Shown here piece after piece: positions 8,467-20,146 of a stretch of DNA of 49,473 nucleotides; the stretch's first letter is position 1; every line of letters starts with the position of its first letter. The notes beneath the pieces were generated by a model, which saw only the letters and a list, made by a program, of their open reading frames with translations, had not been told where the DNA came from and did not search any database. The position numbers were made by a program, and so were the translations under genes. Source of the DNA: Oscillospiraceae bacterium (GTDB lineage Bacteria; Bacillota; Clostridia; Oscillospirales; Oscillospiraceae); assembly GCA_017541825.1 (NCBI GenBank), contig JAFXYJ010000148.1, positions 1-49,473 on the forward strand, written 5' to 3'.

Positions 8467-9069
8467 ATGGATACGATGGATCTGTACGCCTATGAGCGAT
8501 CGCTCGCGGGGGAGGGAGTCCTCTTCTGCGGCGTGGATGAAGCCGGACGCGGTCCTCTGGCCGGACCGGTATGCGCCGCCGCTGTCATCCTGCCCGCAGA
8601 GCCGACGATCGATGGGCTCAACGATTCCAAAAAGCTGACGGAGAAGGCACGGGACCGGCTCTATGACCAGATCTGCGAATGTGCCGTCTCCTTCGGCATC
8701 GCCTTTGCCACGGTGGAGGAGATCGAAGCGCTCAATATCAAGGGAGCCACCTATCTGGCCATGGCGCGGGCCATCGCGGAGCTCGATCCGGCACCCGCGC
8801 TGGCGCTGGTGGACGGGAACGACAAGAACACTCTGCCCGTGCCGGCGATCAAGGTCGTGAAGGGGGACAGCCTCTGCGCCTCCATCGCCGCGGCGTCCAT
8901 TCTGGCCAAGGTGACCCGGGACCGGTATATGCTCGAGCTTGACGCGCTCTATCCGCAGTACGGCTTTGCCCGGCATAAGGGCTACGGCACCAGGGCACAC
9001 TATGACGCGCTGCGCGCGTACGGACCCAGCGCGGTCCACCGTCCCACGTATCTGAGGAAAATGCATTGA
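8467..9069 (+). CDS. rnhB: Ribonuclease HII
   Basis: A 200-residue RNase HII that removes ribonucleotides from DNA and RNA in RNA:DNA hybrids. [13 protein letters not shown] (from residue 22) carries the first Asp-Glu pair of the metal site; the Asp of LALVDGND and the later KVTRDRY segment complete it. The [11 protein letters not shown] signature lies near the C terminus. The ATG directly follows the ylqF stop codon. Its stop TGA overlaps the TTG start of yraN. Confidence 0.96.
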   Translation: MDTMDLYAYERSLAGEGVLFCGVDEAGRGPLAGPVCAAAVILPAEPTIDGLNDSKKLTEKARDRLYDQICECAVSFGIAFATVEEIEALNIKGATYLAMARAIAELDPAPALALVDGNDKNTLPVPAIKVVKGDSLCASIAAASILAKVTRDRYMLELDALYPQYGFARHKGYGTRAHYDALRAYGPSAVHRPTYLRKMH

Positions 9070-9437
9070 GAGATACAAAGCTCCTCGGCCGTTTCGGAGA
9101 AGCGGCAGCCGCCGATTATCTGCGCAAAAAGGGATATACCCTGCTGGGACTCAATTACCGCACCCGGTTGGGCGAGATCGACCTGATCGCGTCCAAGGGG
9201 CGGTATCTGGTTTTTGCGGAGGTCAAGCTGCGCCGGGACGGCGCTTTTGCCGAGGCCAGGGAATTCGTGACGCCCGCCAAACAAAAGCGCATCATCGCCG
9301 CAGCCCAGGAGTGGATGCAGCGCACGCCGACGTCCCTGCAGCCCCGGTTCGACGTGATGGAGGTCTATGCCCCGGAGGGGACGGCTACGGCAAAGCCGGT
9401 GATCCGTCACTGGGAAAATGCCTTCGGCGCCGAATGA
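9066..9437 (+). CDS. yraN: YraN family (UPF0102) endonuclease-like protein
   Basis: A 123-residue member of UPF0102, which has a restriction-endonuclease-like fold. The core is visible: [38 protein letters not shown] (the E-D-ExK nuclease-like triad) and FDVMEVY. The start is a TTG at 9066 that overlaps the rnhB stop (TTGA). It is the last gene of the lepB operon. A DNA repair or processing role is likely from the fold but unproven for this family. Confidence 0.9.
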   Translation: MRDTKLLGRFGEAAAADYLRKKGYTLLGLNYRTRLGEIDLIASKGRYLVFAEVKLRRDGAFAEAREFVTPAKQKRIIAAAQEWMQRTPTSLQPRFDVMEVYAPEGTATAKPVIRHWENAFGAE

Positions 9438-9524
9438 CCCGTTTCGTCAGGATGCCCCCGGCCGCCCGTGATACTATGTACGGGGCGGAAGCTCCGTGAA
9501 GTACGGGACTCCGGCCCCGCGGAG

Positions 9525-9704
9525 TCAAAAGGACGCCTTGTTTTCAAAGGTCGCGCAGAAGGTTTCGGCTTTGCGCCGGGCGTTCTCGTTGGAGACTTCG
9601 ATCTTGTGGGCGGTACACATGTCGGCGCGGTTGTGATAAAGGCACTCCTTCACACGGCAGCCGACATTCTGTACGGTGTTCTCGCCGCAGGGTCTTTCGT
9701 TCAT
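9525..9704 (-). CDS. DUF1540 small cysteine-rich protein
   Basis: A 59-residue gene on the minus strand between yraN and the phosphoesterase. The start ATG at 9704 has GGGAGG 8 nt upstream, and the frame closes with TGA at 9525-9527. The protein shows the DUF1540 pattern: VGCRVKECLYHNRADMCTAHKIEVS, with four cysteines spaced C-x4-C-x7-C and a further Cys at TFCATF. DUF1540 proteins are probably small metal-binding proteins of Firmicutes; their function is unknown. A short palindrome GACTCCG/CGGAGTC lies at its 3' end (9507-9526) without a U tract. Confidence 0.85.
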   Translation of the reverse strand: MNERPCGENTVQNVGCRVKECLYHNRADMCTAHKIEVSNENARRKAETFCATFENKASF

Positions 9705-9782
9705 TTTTCATGCCTCCCATAGCAGTCGTTGCGCGGTTATTTTCTGCGCTTCGAGGCTTTTTATACAGATCGGGGTATTCAA

Positions 9783-10472
9783 ATGTCGCTGTTTGCCATC
9801 GGAGATCTGCACCTGGCCATCGGTGCGCCGGAAAAGAATATGGAGCTGTTCGGCGGGCGCTGGGTCGGTTATGAGGACAAGCTGCGCCGCGGCTTCGAGC
9901 TGCTCGGCGAGGACGATCTGTGCGTCATCTGCGGAGATTTCTGCTGGGCGATGGACCTTGCCTCCGCGCTGCCGGATTTTCGGTTCATCAACGAACTGCC
10001 CGGGAAAAAGCTTTTTGTGAAGGGCAATCACGATTACTGGTGGACCACCGCCGCCAAAATGAACGCTTTTTTCGCGGAAAACGGTTTGGATAAGCTCTCA
10101 CTGCTCCATAATAACTGCGAGTTCTGGGAGGACGCCGCGCTGTGCGGCACCCGGGGATGGTTTTATGAGGAGGAGACCGGTACGGAGCACGACGCCAAGA
10201 TCCTGGCCCGGGAGGTCGGACGTCTGCGCACCTCCCTGGAGGCGGCGGGCAGCCGGGAGAAGCTGGTGTTTTTGCACTATCCGCCGCTGTACAGGCACTA
10301 CGCCTGTCCGGAAGTGCTCGCCCTGCTGGCCGAATACGGCGTGAAGGAGTGCTGTTACGGCCATATCCACGGCAGAGGCGCCCATGCGGCCGTGATCGGG
10401 GAGACCGGAGGGACGATCTATCGGCTGGTTTCCGCGGATCATCTTGATTTTTGGCCGATGAAGCTGCGCTAA
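9783..10472 (+). CDS. Calcineurin-like metallophosphoesterase
   Basis: A 229-residue cytoplasmic phosphoesterase with the five metal-binding blocks in order: GDLHL (residues 7-11), CGDFCW (about 46), GNHDYW (about 80), LHYPPL (about 163) and GHIHG (about 197). The substrate is unknown; the family includes protein phosphatases and nucleotide phosphodiesterases. The ATG at 9783 starts just before MSLFAIGDLHL; an in-frame upstream start at 9729 would overlap the DUF1540 upstream region and has no ribosome site. It is monocistronic, ahead of the tig promoter. Confidence 0.88.
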   Translation: MSLFAIGDLHLAIGAPEKNMELFGGRWVGYEDKLRRGFELLGEDDLCVICGDFCWAMDLASALPDFRFINELPGKKLFVKGNHDYWWTTAAKMNAFFAENGLDKLSLLHNNCEFWEDAALCGTRGWFYEEETGTEHDAKILAREVGRLRTSLEAAGSREKLVFLHYPPLYRHYACPEVLALLAEYGVKECCYGHIHGRGAHAAVIGETGGTIYRLVSADHLDFWPMKLR

Positions 10473-10475
10473 TGA

Positions 10476-10504
10476 TTGCAATTTGATTTTTGTTCTGATA
10501 TAAT
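10476..10504 (+). promoter_or_regulatory. Promoter of tig-clpP-clpX
   Basis: TTGCAA (10476-10481), a 17-bp spacer and TGA-TATAAT (10496-10504) form an extended -10 promoter 60 bp upstream of tig. No CIRCE or CtsR-type operator was seen nearby. Confidence 0.82.
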
Positions 10505-10563
10505 ACTACGGCCTGCAAAATAAAGAATTCAGTGACCGCTGAAATATAGAGAGGAGAACCCCC

Positions 10564-11898
10564 ATGATTGTCAAAAACAGCACCAAGGAAAACAATACCG
10601 TCACTTTTCAGGTCGAGCTCGACAGCGCCGAATTTGAGGAGCACGTAGCCGCCGCCTACAAAAAGAACCGCAGCCGCATCCAGGTCCCCGGCTTCCGCAA
10701 GGGCAAGGCCTCGCGCATGGTCGTGGAAGGCTTTTACGGCAAGGATGTGTTCTATGAGGACGCGGTGGAGGACGCCGCCAGCGGCGCGTTCATCTTCGGC
10801 GTGGAACAGGAAGGTCTGCGTGTTGTGGGGCGTCCCTCCATCACCGATACCCAGATCACCGACGAGAAGGGCGCCGTGCTGACCTTCAGCACCGATGTGT
10901 GGCCCGAGGTCACGCTGGGCCAGTACAAGGGACTGGAAGCCGAGAAGGATCCCTGCGACGTCACCGAGGAGGAGATCTCGCGCGACATCGAGCGGCTGCG
11001 CAAGCAGAACGCCCGCCTGCTCACCGTGGAGCGGGGCGCCGAGAACGGCGACACCGTGAACATCGACTACACCGGCACCCGGGACGGCGTCGCTTTCGCC
11101 GGCGGCACCGCCGAGGGTTACAATCTCGTGCTCGGCTCCAACAGCTTCATCCCCGGCTTCGAGGAGAAACTCATCGGCATCACCGCCGGCGAAGAGCGCG
11201 ACCTCGAACTGACCTTCCCCGAGAATTACCATTCCCAGGAGCTGGCCGGACAGGATGTGGTGTTCCATGTCAAGTGCAACGAGGTCAAGTTCGAGGAGCT
11301 GCCCGAGGTTGACGACGATTTCGCTCAGGACAACGACTATGACAGCGTCGAAGAGATGAAAAAGGCCATCGAGGAGAAGCTGCGCAAGGGCAAGGAAACC
11401 GTTGCCAACAACGCTTTCTCCGATCGTCTGGTCAACGCCGCTGCCGCCAACATGACCGTTGATATCCCCGCTTCGATGATCGAAGAGCGGATGGACGCTC
11501 TCATGGAGGACTACAACCGGTATATCTCCGGACAGGGGATGCCTTTCGAGAAGTATCTGCAGATGATGGGCACCACCTATGAAAACTTCCGCGCCACCAC
11601 CCGGCCTGCCGCCGAGGCGCAGACCCGCACCAATGTGCTGCTCGACGCCGTGATCACCGCCGAGGGCCTCGAGGCCACCGAGGAGGATTTCAACGCCGAG
11701 TACGAGAAGATGTCCGAGAGCTACAGCATGCCTGCGGAGGACATCAAGAAGTACATCGACGCCGAGGCGCTCAAGGAGCAGATCCTTCGCAATAAGGCCA
11801 TCGCCGTCATCACCGAAAGCGGCATCGCCGTGCCGCCCAAGGCCGCCGAGGCCGAGCCCGCCGCCGAAGAAATGGCCGAGCCCGCCGCAGAGGAGTAA
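10564..11898 (+). CDS. tig: Trigger factor, ribosome-bound chaperone and peptidyl-prolyl isomerase
   Basis: A 444-residue three-domain chaperone at the ribosome exit tunnel. The N-terminal ribosome-binding domain carries the GFRKGKA signature (about residues 42-48). The FKBP-type isomerase domain spans about 150-235 (GDTVNIDYTG, FIPGFEEKLIG). The C-terminal helical domain follows to about 430. The last 20 residues are a low-complexity Ala/Glu/Pro tail. The ATG at 10564 follows GAGAGGAGAACC. It heads the tig-clpP-clpX(-lon) order that is conserved in Firmicutes. Confidence 0.97.
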   Translation: MIVKNSTKENNTVTFQVELDSAEFEEHVAAAYKKNRSRIQVPGFRKGKASRMVVEGFYGKDVFYEDAVEDAASGAFIFGVEQEGLRVVGRPSITDTQITDEKGAVLTFSTDVWPEVTLGQYKGLEAEKDPCDVTEEEISRDIERLRKQNARLLTVERGAENGDTVNIDYTGTRDGVAFAGGTAEGYNLVLGSNSFIPGFEEKLIGITAGEERDLELTFPENYHSQELAGQDVVFHVKCNEVKFEELPEVDDDFAQDNDYDSVEEMKKAIEEKLRKGKETVANNAFSDRLVNAAAANMTVDIPASMIEERMDALMEDYNRYISGQGMPFEKYLQMMGTTYENFRATTRPAAEAQTRTNVLLDAVITAEGLEATEEDFNAEYEKMSESYSMPAEDIKKYIDAEALKEQILRNKAIAVITESGIAVPPKAAEAEPAAEEMAEPAAEE

Positions 11899-11912
11899 GC
11901 GTTTCACGCCGA

Positions 11913-11936
11913 CGCGGGGAGGGGAGCCTTCCCGCG
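11913..11936 (+). other. Hairpin between tig and clpP
   Basis: CGCGGGGA (11913-11920) pairs with TTCCCGCG (11929-11936), with one G-T pair. It lacks a U tract and may attenuate or process the tig-clpP transcript rather than end it. Confidence 0.4.
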
Positions 11937-11970
11937 CCGGATCAATACCCTGCAAGGAGGAACACATTTC

Positions 11971-12552
<582 letters not shown>

Positions 12553-12557
12553 GATAA

Positions 12558-13823
<1,266 letters not shown>

Positions 13824-13832
13824 GGGCGCACA

Positions 13833-13856
13833 CAGCGGGGGAGCACTCCCTCGCTG
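13833..13856 (+). other. Hairpin between clpX and lon
   Basis: A 10-bp stem (13833-13842 with 13847-13856, one G-T pair, 4-nt loop) is followed by ATTTGCT. It is a possible weak terminator or processing site. The lon ribosome site (GGAGGTG) starts 11 nt after it. Confidence 0.45.
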
Positions 13857-13878
13857 ATTTGCTATGGAGGTGTCCAAC

Positions 13879-16289
<2,411 letters not shown>

Positions 16290-16293
<4 letters not shown>

Positions 16294-16868
16294 ATACACA
16301 GAAAGCAGCCTTCATCCTCTCGGCGGCAGCTCCGGCGGCGTTTATCGACGACGGCAAGCCCTCCGTCGTTTTTGCCGGACGGTCCAACGTGGGAAAATCC
16401 TCGGTCATCAACTGCCTGCTGCAGCGGCGGAATTTTGCCCGGGTCGGCTCCACGCCGGGAAAAACCGTTCAGGTCAACTACTTCCTTGTGGACGGATGCT
16501 ACTTTGTCGATCTGCCCGGGTACGGTTACGCCCGGGTCTCCGGGGAAGAGCGCCGCCGCTGGGGCGATCTGATGGAGAGCTTTTTCTCCGCGGGAGAGCG
16601 CATCACGCTCGGCGTACTGATCGTCGACGCCCGCCATGAGCCCACAGCGGACGACGTCACCATGGCGGAATACTTCAAGGCCGCGGACCGGCCGTTCGTG
16701 GTCGTGGCCAACAAGCTTGACAAGCTTAAAAAGAGTGAGATCGAGCCGAATATGAAACGGATCCGGGAGAAGCTCGATCTCCCCGCGGACGTGGAGATCA
16801 TCGGCATGTCCTGCCTGAAGAGCACAGGACGGGAAGAACTTCTGAAACGGATCGAAAAAAGCGTTTGA
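16290..16868 (+). CDS. ysxC: Ribosome biogenesis GTP-binding protein YsxC/YihA/EngB
   Basis: A 192-residue TrmE-Era-EngA-EngB-family GTPase needed for 50S assembly. G1 is GRSNVGKSS (about residue 30), the G2 threonine lies in STPGKT, G3 is DLPGYG, G4 is NKLDK (about 140), and the SCLKSTGREEL segment corresponds to the G5/switch end. ATGA overlap couples it to lon, an arrangement conserved in Firmicutes. Confidence 0.97.
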
Positions 16869-16870
16869 TA

Positions 16871-16899
16871 TTGTAATCCGCACAGGGATTTGCTACAAT
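16871..16899 (+). promoter_or_regulatory. Promoter of the M50 protease-scpAB operon
   Basis: TTGTAA (16871-16876), a 17-bp spacer and TGC-TACAAT (16891-16899) form an extended -10 promoter. Its predicted transcription start (about 16906-16907) falls on the start codon of the next gene. Confidence 0.8.
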
Positions 16900-16906
16900 C
16901 GGATAT

Positions 16907-17605
16907 ATGGATGCTATCACTGAAATCTGGAAAAATCTCGATTGGTCGGTGCCCGTCGAGATCCTGCTTCGGGTACTGCCGGCGCTGCTGTGCATCACGC
17001 TCCATGAACTCAGTCACGGTTATACGGCCTGGCGTCTCGGCGACACCACGGCACGGGACGCCGGACGGCTGACGCTCAATCCCGTGAAGCATATAGATCC
17101 CATGGGCCTGCTGATGATGGTCGTGTTCCGCTTCGGCTGGGCCAGGCCCGTGCCCGTGAACATGTTCCGTTTTCGGCACCCCAGGCGCGGCATGGCCGTG
17201 ACCGCCCTGGCCGGTCCCGTCAGCAATCTCCTGATCTGTCTGACCGCCCTTTTTCTGTATGGCCTCACATTCCGGCCGCTGATGGTCGATGGTGTCCTCG
17301 GTGCCGCCGGACGGTACATCTCGCAGTTTTTTTACCTGACGGCCTATATCAGCCTGGGTATGGGGATCTTCAATCTCCTGCCGGTGCCGCCGTTGGACGG
17401 CAGCAAGGTGCTCTATTCCGTGCTCTCGGACGAAGCGTATCTCAAGCTGATGCGTTATGAGCGCTACGGGATGCTTCTGCTGCTGGTCCTTGTATGGTCC
17501 GGGGTACTTGGCTCGCCGCTGTCTCAGGCCGTGAGCTGGACCTTCGACAAGGTCTTCGCGGCGGCCGAATTCGGCTATAAACTCACCTCCGGAGGACTGA
17601 ACTGA
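16907..17605 (+). CDS. Site-2 protease family (M50) membrane metalloprotease
   Basis: A 232-residue integral membrane protein with about five to six hydrophobic segments. The zinc-binding HELSH motif (residues about 28-32) lies inside a membrane helix, and the third ligand lies in NLLPVPPLDGSK near residue 160, the two hallmarks of M50/COG1994 proteases. The substrate is unknown; genes of this type often sit before scpA in Clostridia. No Shine-Dalgarno sequence precedes the ATG at 16907, and the promoter places the mRNA 5' end at or next to it, so leaderless translation is likely. Starting later would lose residues just before HELSH. Confidence 0.9.
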   Translation: MDAITEIWKNLDWSVPVEILLRVLPALLCITLHELSHGYTAWRLGDTTARDAGRLTLNPVKHIDPMGLLMMVVFRFGWARPVPVNMFRFRHPRRGMAVTALAGPVSNLLICLTALFLYGLTFRPLMVDGVLGAAGRYISQFFYLTAYISLGMGIFNLLPVPPLDGSKVLYSVLSDEAYLKLMRYERYGMLLLLVLVWSGVLGSPLSQAVSWTFDKVFAAAEFGYKLTSGGLN

Positions 17606-17608
17606 CCC

Positions 17609-18370
17609 ATGACGCAGCAGCCGAGCTATCATCTGGAAGCCGTCATCCGCTCCCGCGACGAGCTGGAGGACTTCACCGGTCCGCTGGATCTCATCCTGAC
17701 GCTGCTGAGCAGGAACAAGATCGAGATCCGCGATATCAACATCTCGGAGCTCCTTGACCAGTATCTCGCCTACCTGCAGAAGATGCAGGAGATGGATCTG
17801 GAGATCGCCAGCGAATTCGTACAGATGGCTTCACATCTGACTTATATCAAGACAAAAATGCTCCTCACGGAGGAGAAGGAACCGACAGAGCTGGAGATCC
17901 TGGTGTCCGCTCTCGAGCAGCTGAAAAACCGGGATCTGCTCTCCGCCGCCCGGGAGATCGCTCCCCGGCTGGGCGAAATGGCCGTCAACGGCCTCAATCA
18001 GCACACCCGGGGACCGCTTCCGCTGCCGGACCGGCCTTATGAATACCGCCACGAGCCCCGGGAGCTCATTGTATCTCTGGCGGAGATACTGCTCCGGGGC
18101 ACCGGCGAGACGGCGCCCCGGGACGATTCCCTGCGCCGCGCCGCGCCGCGGCCCATCGTATACAGCGTACACGACAAATCCGAACAGCTCCTGAAGATCC
18201 TCTCGAAACGCGGCCGCGTGACCCTGCGCGAGATGTTTTCCGCCTGCCGCAGCCGAAGCGAACTGGTCGCCACGTTCCTGTCCGTGCTGGAGCTGTGCTC
18301 GGACGGGCAGATCACCGTCAGCGCGGTTCGGGACGGATATGATATCGCCCGCGTCGATCAGGAGGAATGA
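17609..18370 (+). CDS. scpA: Segregation and condensation protein A
   Basis: A 253-residue kleisin that joins the SMC heads to form condensin. The N-terminal kleisin signature is clear: DFTGPLDLILTLLSRNKIEIRDINISELLDQYL (residues about 22-54), with the C-terminal winged-helix domain at about 185-250. A GGAGGA site lies 13 nt upstream. It starts 3 nt after the M50 gene and its stop overlaps an ATG of the scpB region, so the two condensin subunits are cotranslated. Confidence 0.96.
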   Translation: MTQQPSYHLEAVIRSRDELEDFTGPLDLILTLLSRNKIEIRDINISELLDQYLAYLQKMQEMDLEIASEFVQMASHLTYIKTKMLLTEEKEPTELEILVSALEQLKNRDLLSAAREIAPRLGEMAVNGLNQHTRGPLPLPDRPYEYRHEPRELIVSLAEILLRGTGETAPRDDSLRRAAPRPIVYSVHDKSEQLLKILSKRGRVTLREMFSACRSRSELVATFLSVLELCSDGQITVSAVRDGYDIARVDQEE

Positions 18371-18375
18371 GCCGC

Positions 18376-18972
18376 ATGGAACTGTTGGAGATCAGCGCCG
18401 CGCTGGAAGCCGTCCTGTTTGCCGCAGGCGACAGCGTGGAGCTCAACCGCATAGCGAAGGTCCTCGGCGCGGAATCCTGGGAGGTCCGTCAGGCCGCCGA
18501 GCATCTGCGGGAAGAATATGAAAACGGCAAACGCGGGATCCGTCTCGTAAGGATGGAGGATCGCGTCCAGCTCGTCACCGCTCCGGAATACGCGCAGATC
18601 ATCACCTGGGCGCTGGAAAAGCGCGCGCAGCCGCGCCTGTCGCCGACGGCGCTGGAGGTCCTCTCCATCGTCGCGTATTATCAGCCCGTCACCCGGGCGT
18701 ACATCGAGCAGCTCCGCGGCGCCGACAGCTCCTATACCGTCGCGCAGCTCTCCGAGCGCGGATTGATCGCCCCCTGCGGGCGTCTGGAGGCCCCGGGACG
18801 TCCGATGCTTTTCGGGACCACCGAGCAGTTCCTGCGCGTCATGGGGATCTCCTCGCTCGAGGAGCTGCCGCCGCTGCCGAACGTGGCATCCGGCGAGGGC
18901 ATCGACGAGCTGCAGGAGGCCATCGACGCCGCCGCGCAGAAAGAGCAGCAGATGACGATGGAAGGACTCTGA
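18376..18972 (+). CDS. scpB: Segregation and condensation protein B
   Basis: A 198-residue dimeric winged-helix partner of ScpA in the SMC complex. Visible blocks: ALEAVLFAAGDSVEL (N-terminal winged helix), LSPTALEVLSIVAYYQPVTRAYIEQLRG (second winged helix, about residues 90-118) and RPMLFGTTEQFLRVMGISSLEELPPL. I chose the ATG at 18376 because GGAGG (18361-18365) is 10 nt upstream; the earlier ATG at 18367 is only 1 nt from it. Confidence 0.95.
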   Translation: MELLEISAALEAVLFAAGDSVELNRIAKVLGAESWEVRQAAEHLREEYENGKRGIRLVRMEDRVQLVTAPEYAQIITWALEKRAQPRLSPTALEVLSIVAYYQPVTRAYIEQLRGADSSYTVAQLSERGLIAPCGRLEAPGRPMLFGTTEQFLRVMGISSLEELPPLPNVASGEGIDELQEAIDAAAQKEQQMTMEGL

Positions 18973-19011
18973 AGCAAATCCGTACCGACAATGCCGACCG
19001 AGGTGATGTGA

Positions 19012-19746
19012 TTGGTTGTTCTCATCATATTGCTCGCGCTGATCCTTCTCATCTTTTTCGTTCCCTACGGCGTGGACGCCGCCTATGAGGAGGAAGTGCT
19101 TACCGTAAAGGTCAAGGCGGGGCCTGTCCGTATCCGGCTCCTGCCGAAAAAGCCTCTGACGGAAAAGCAGCAGGCCAGAAGGGATAAAAAACAGGCCAAA
19201 AAGGCGGCGAAGAAAAAAGCCGCCGAGGAAAAGAAGAAAAAGGCGGCGGAGGAAGCCGAGGGGAAGCCGAAGGATGAGACGATCAAGCTCGGCAAAAAAA
19301 GGGAGATCACGCTTGATTTTCTCATCGCCCTGGCACGCATGGCGGTCCGCGCCGTCCGGCGGTTCTTCAGAAGCTTTTCGATCGATTTTCTGAAGCTCCA
19401 TTACACCGTCGCGGGTCCGGATCCCTACAACGTCGCCATGCAGTACGGCATCCTGTGCGCGGCCATCGAGGAAGTGTGCGCGCTCTCCGCCGGAAAGATC
19501 CGGCTTCGCCGCAAAGACATAGCGATAGGCTCCGATTTCACAGCGCAGAAGCAGACGATCAACGCCCGCGTCGTGATCACCCTTCAGCTGTACAAGCTCG
19601 TACATCTGGCGGTGGCCTTCGGCGTGGAATATCTGAAATGGAAATGGAACGACCGCAGGGAGAAGAAAGCTGCGGCCGAAACGGAAAGTGAGGACGAAAA
19701 TGGACGACAACAGGATCAACGAGCTCATGGACACCACCGTTGGTAA
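19012..19746 (+). CDS. DUF2953 domain-containing protein
   Basis: A 244-residue protein with one N-terminal transmembrane segment (residues 2-17) and a DUF2953 domain, found in spore-forming Firmicutes next to ytfJ and scpB. Between about residues 50 and 90 is a Lys/Ala/Glu-rich, charged, probably helical or coiled-coil insert made of runs of AAA and AAG codons. The start is TTG at 19012 after AGGTGATG; the codon immediately upstream in frame is a stop. Its last 15 codons overlap ytfJ (19700), a tight coupling. Function unknown; a link to sporulation is inferred from the neighbour. Confidence 0.82.
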   Translation: MVVLIILLALILLIFFVPYGVDAAYEEEVLTVKVKAGPVRIRLLPKKPLTEKQQARRDKKQAKKAAKKKAAEEKKKKAAEEAEGKPKDETIKLGKKREITLDFLIALARMAVRAVRRFFRSFSIDFLKLHYTVAGPDPYNVAMQYGILCAAIEEVCALSAGKIRLRRKDIAIGSDFTAQKQTINARVVITLQLYKLVHLAVAFGVEYLKWKWNDRREKKAAAETESEDENGRQQDQRAHGHHRW

Positions 19747-20059
19747 GATCCGCCAGCTGGTGGATTCCAACACCATCATCGGCGAACCCATCGTCACCCC
19801 CGACGGCATCACCGTGATCCCTGTTTCCCGGGTGAGCTTCGGCTTTGCCACGGGGGGCGCAAGCGGCCAGAAAAACGTAAGCTTCACCGGGGCCAACGGC
19901 GCGGGCGTCAAGGTGGAGCCCATCGGCTTTTTTGTCATCAAGGACGGCAACTGCCGCATGATCAATGTGGCACCGCCGCCCTCCAACACCGTTGAGCGCG
20001 TGGTGGAGATGGTGCCGGATATCCTCGACCGCATCGAGGCCATGACCAAAAAGGACTGA
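19700..20059 (+). CDS. ytfJ: Sporulation protein YtfJ
   Basis: A 119-residue YtfJ/GerW-type protein, in Bacillus linked to spore germination. The family core is clear: GEPIVTPDGITVIPVSRVSFGFATGG followed by a glycine-rich stretch (GASGQKN, GANGAG) and VEPIGFFVIKDGNCRMINV. The ATG at 19700 has AGTGAGGA just upstream; an in-frame GTG at 19688 adds four residues but overlaps that site. It is the last gene before a complex hairpin region. Confidence 0.93.
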   Translation: MDDNRINELMDTTVGKIRQLVDSNTIIGEPIVTPDGITVIPVSRVSFGFATGGASGQKNVSFTGANGAGVKVEPIGFFVIKDGNCRMINVAPPPSNTVERVVEMVPDILDRIEAMTKKD

Positions 20060-20070
20060 CAGCAGGATAT

Positions 20071-20146
20071 CGGCCCGGGAATAAGCACCTCCGGGCCGGG
20101 AATAATAAGCACCGCCCGATTACTCACGAGGGTGGTGCTTATTATT
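20071..20146 (+). promoter_or_regulatory. Paired hairpins that cover the dacB ribosome site and start codon
   Basis: Hairpin 1: CGGCCCGG (20071-20078) with CCGGGCCG (20091-20098), whose loop holds AATAAGCACC (20080-20089). Hairpin 2: AATAATAAGCACC (20101-20113) with GGTGCTTATTATT (20134-20146). The 3' arm of hairpin 2 contains the GGTGGTG ribosome site and the first two bases of the TTG start. The loop of hairpin 1 can pair with the same 3' arm, so alternative folds exist. It may be a terminator for ytfJ, a translation block, or both. Confidence 0.6.
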
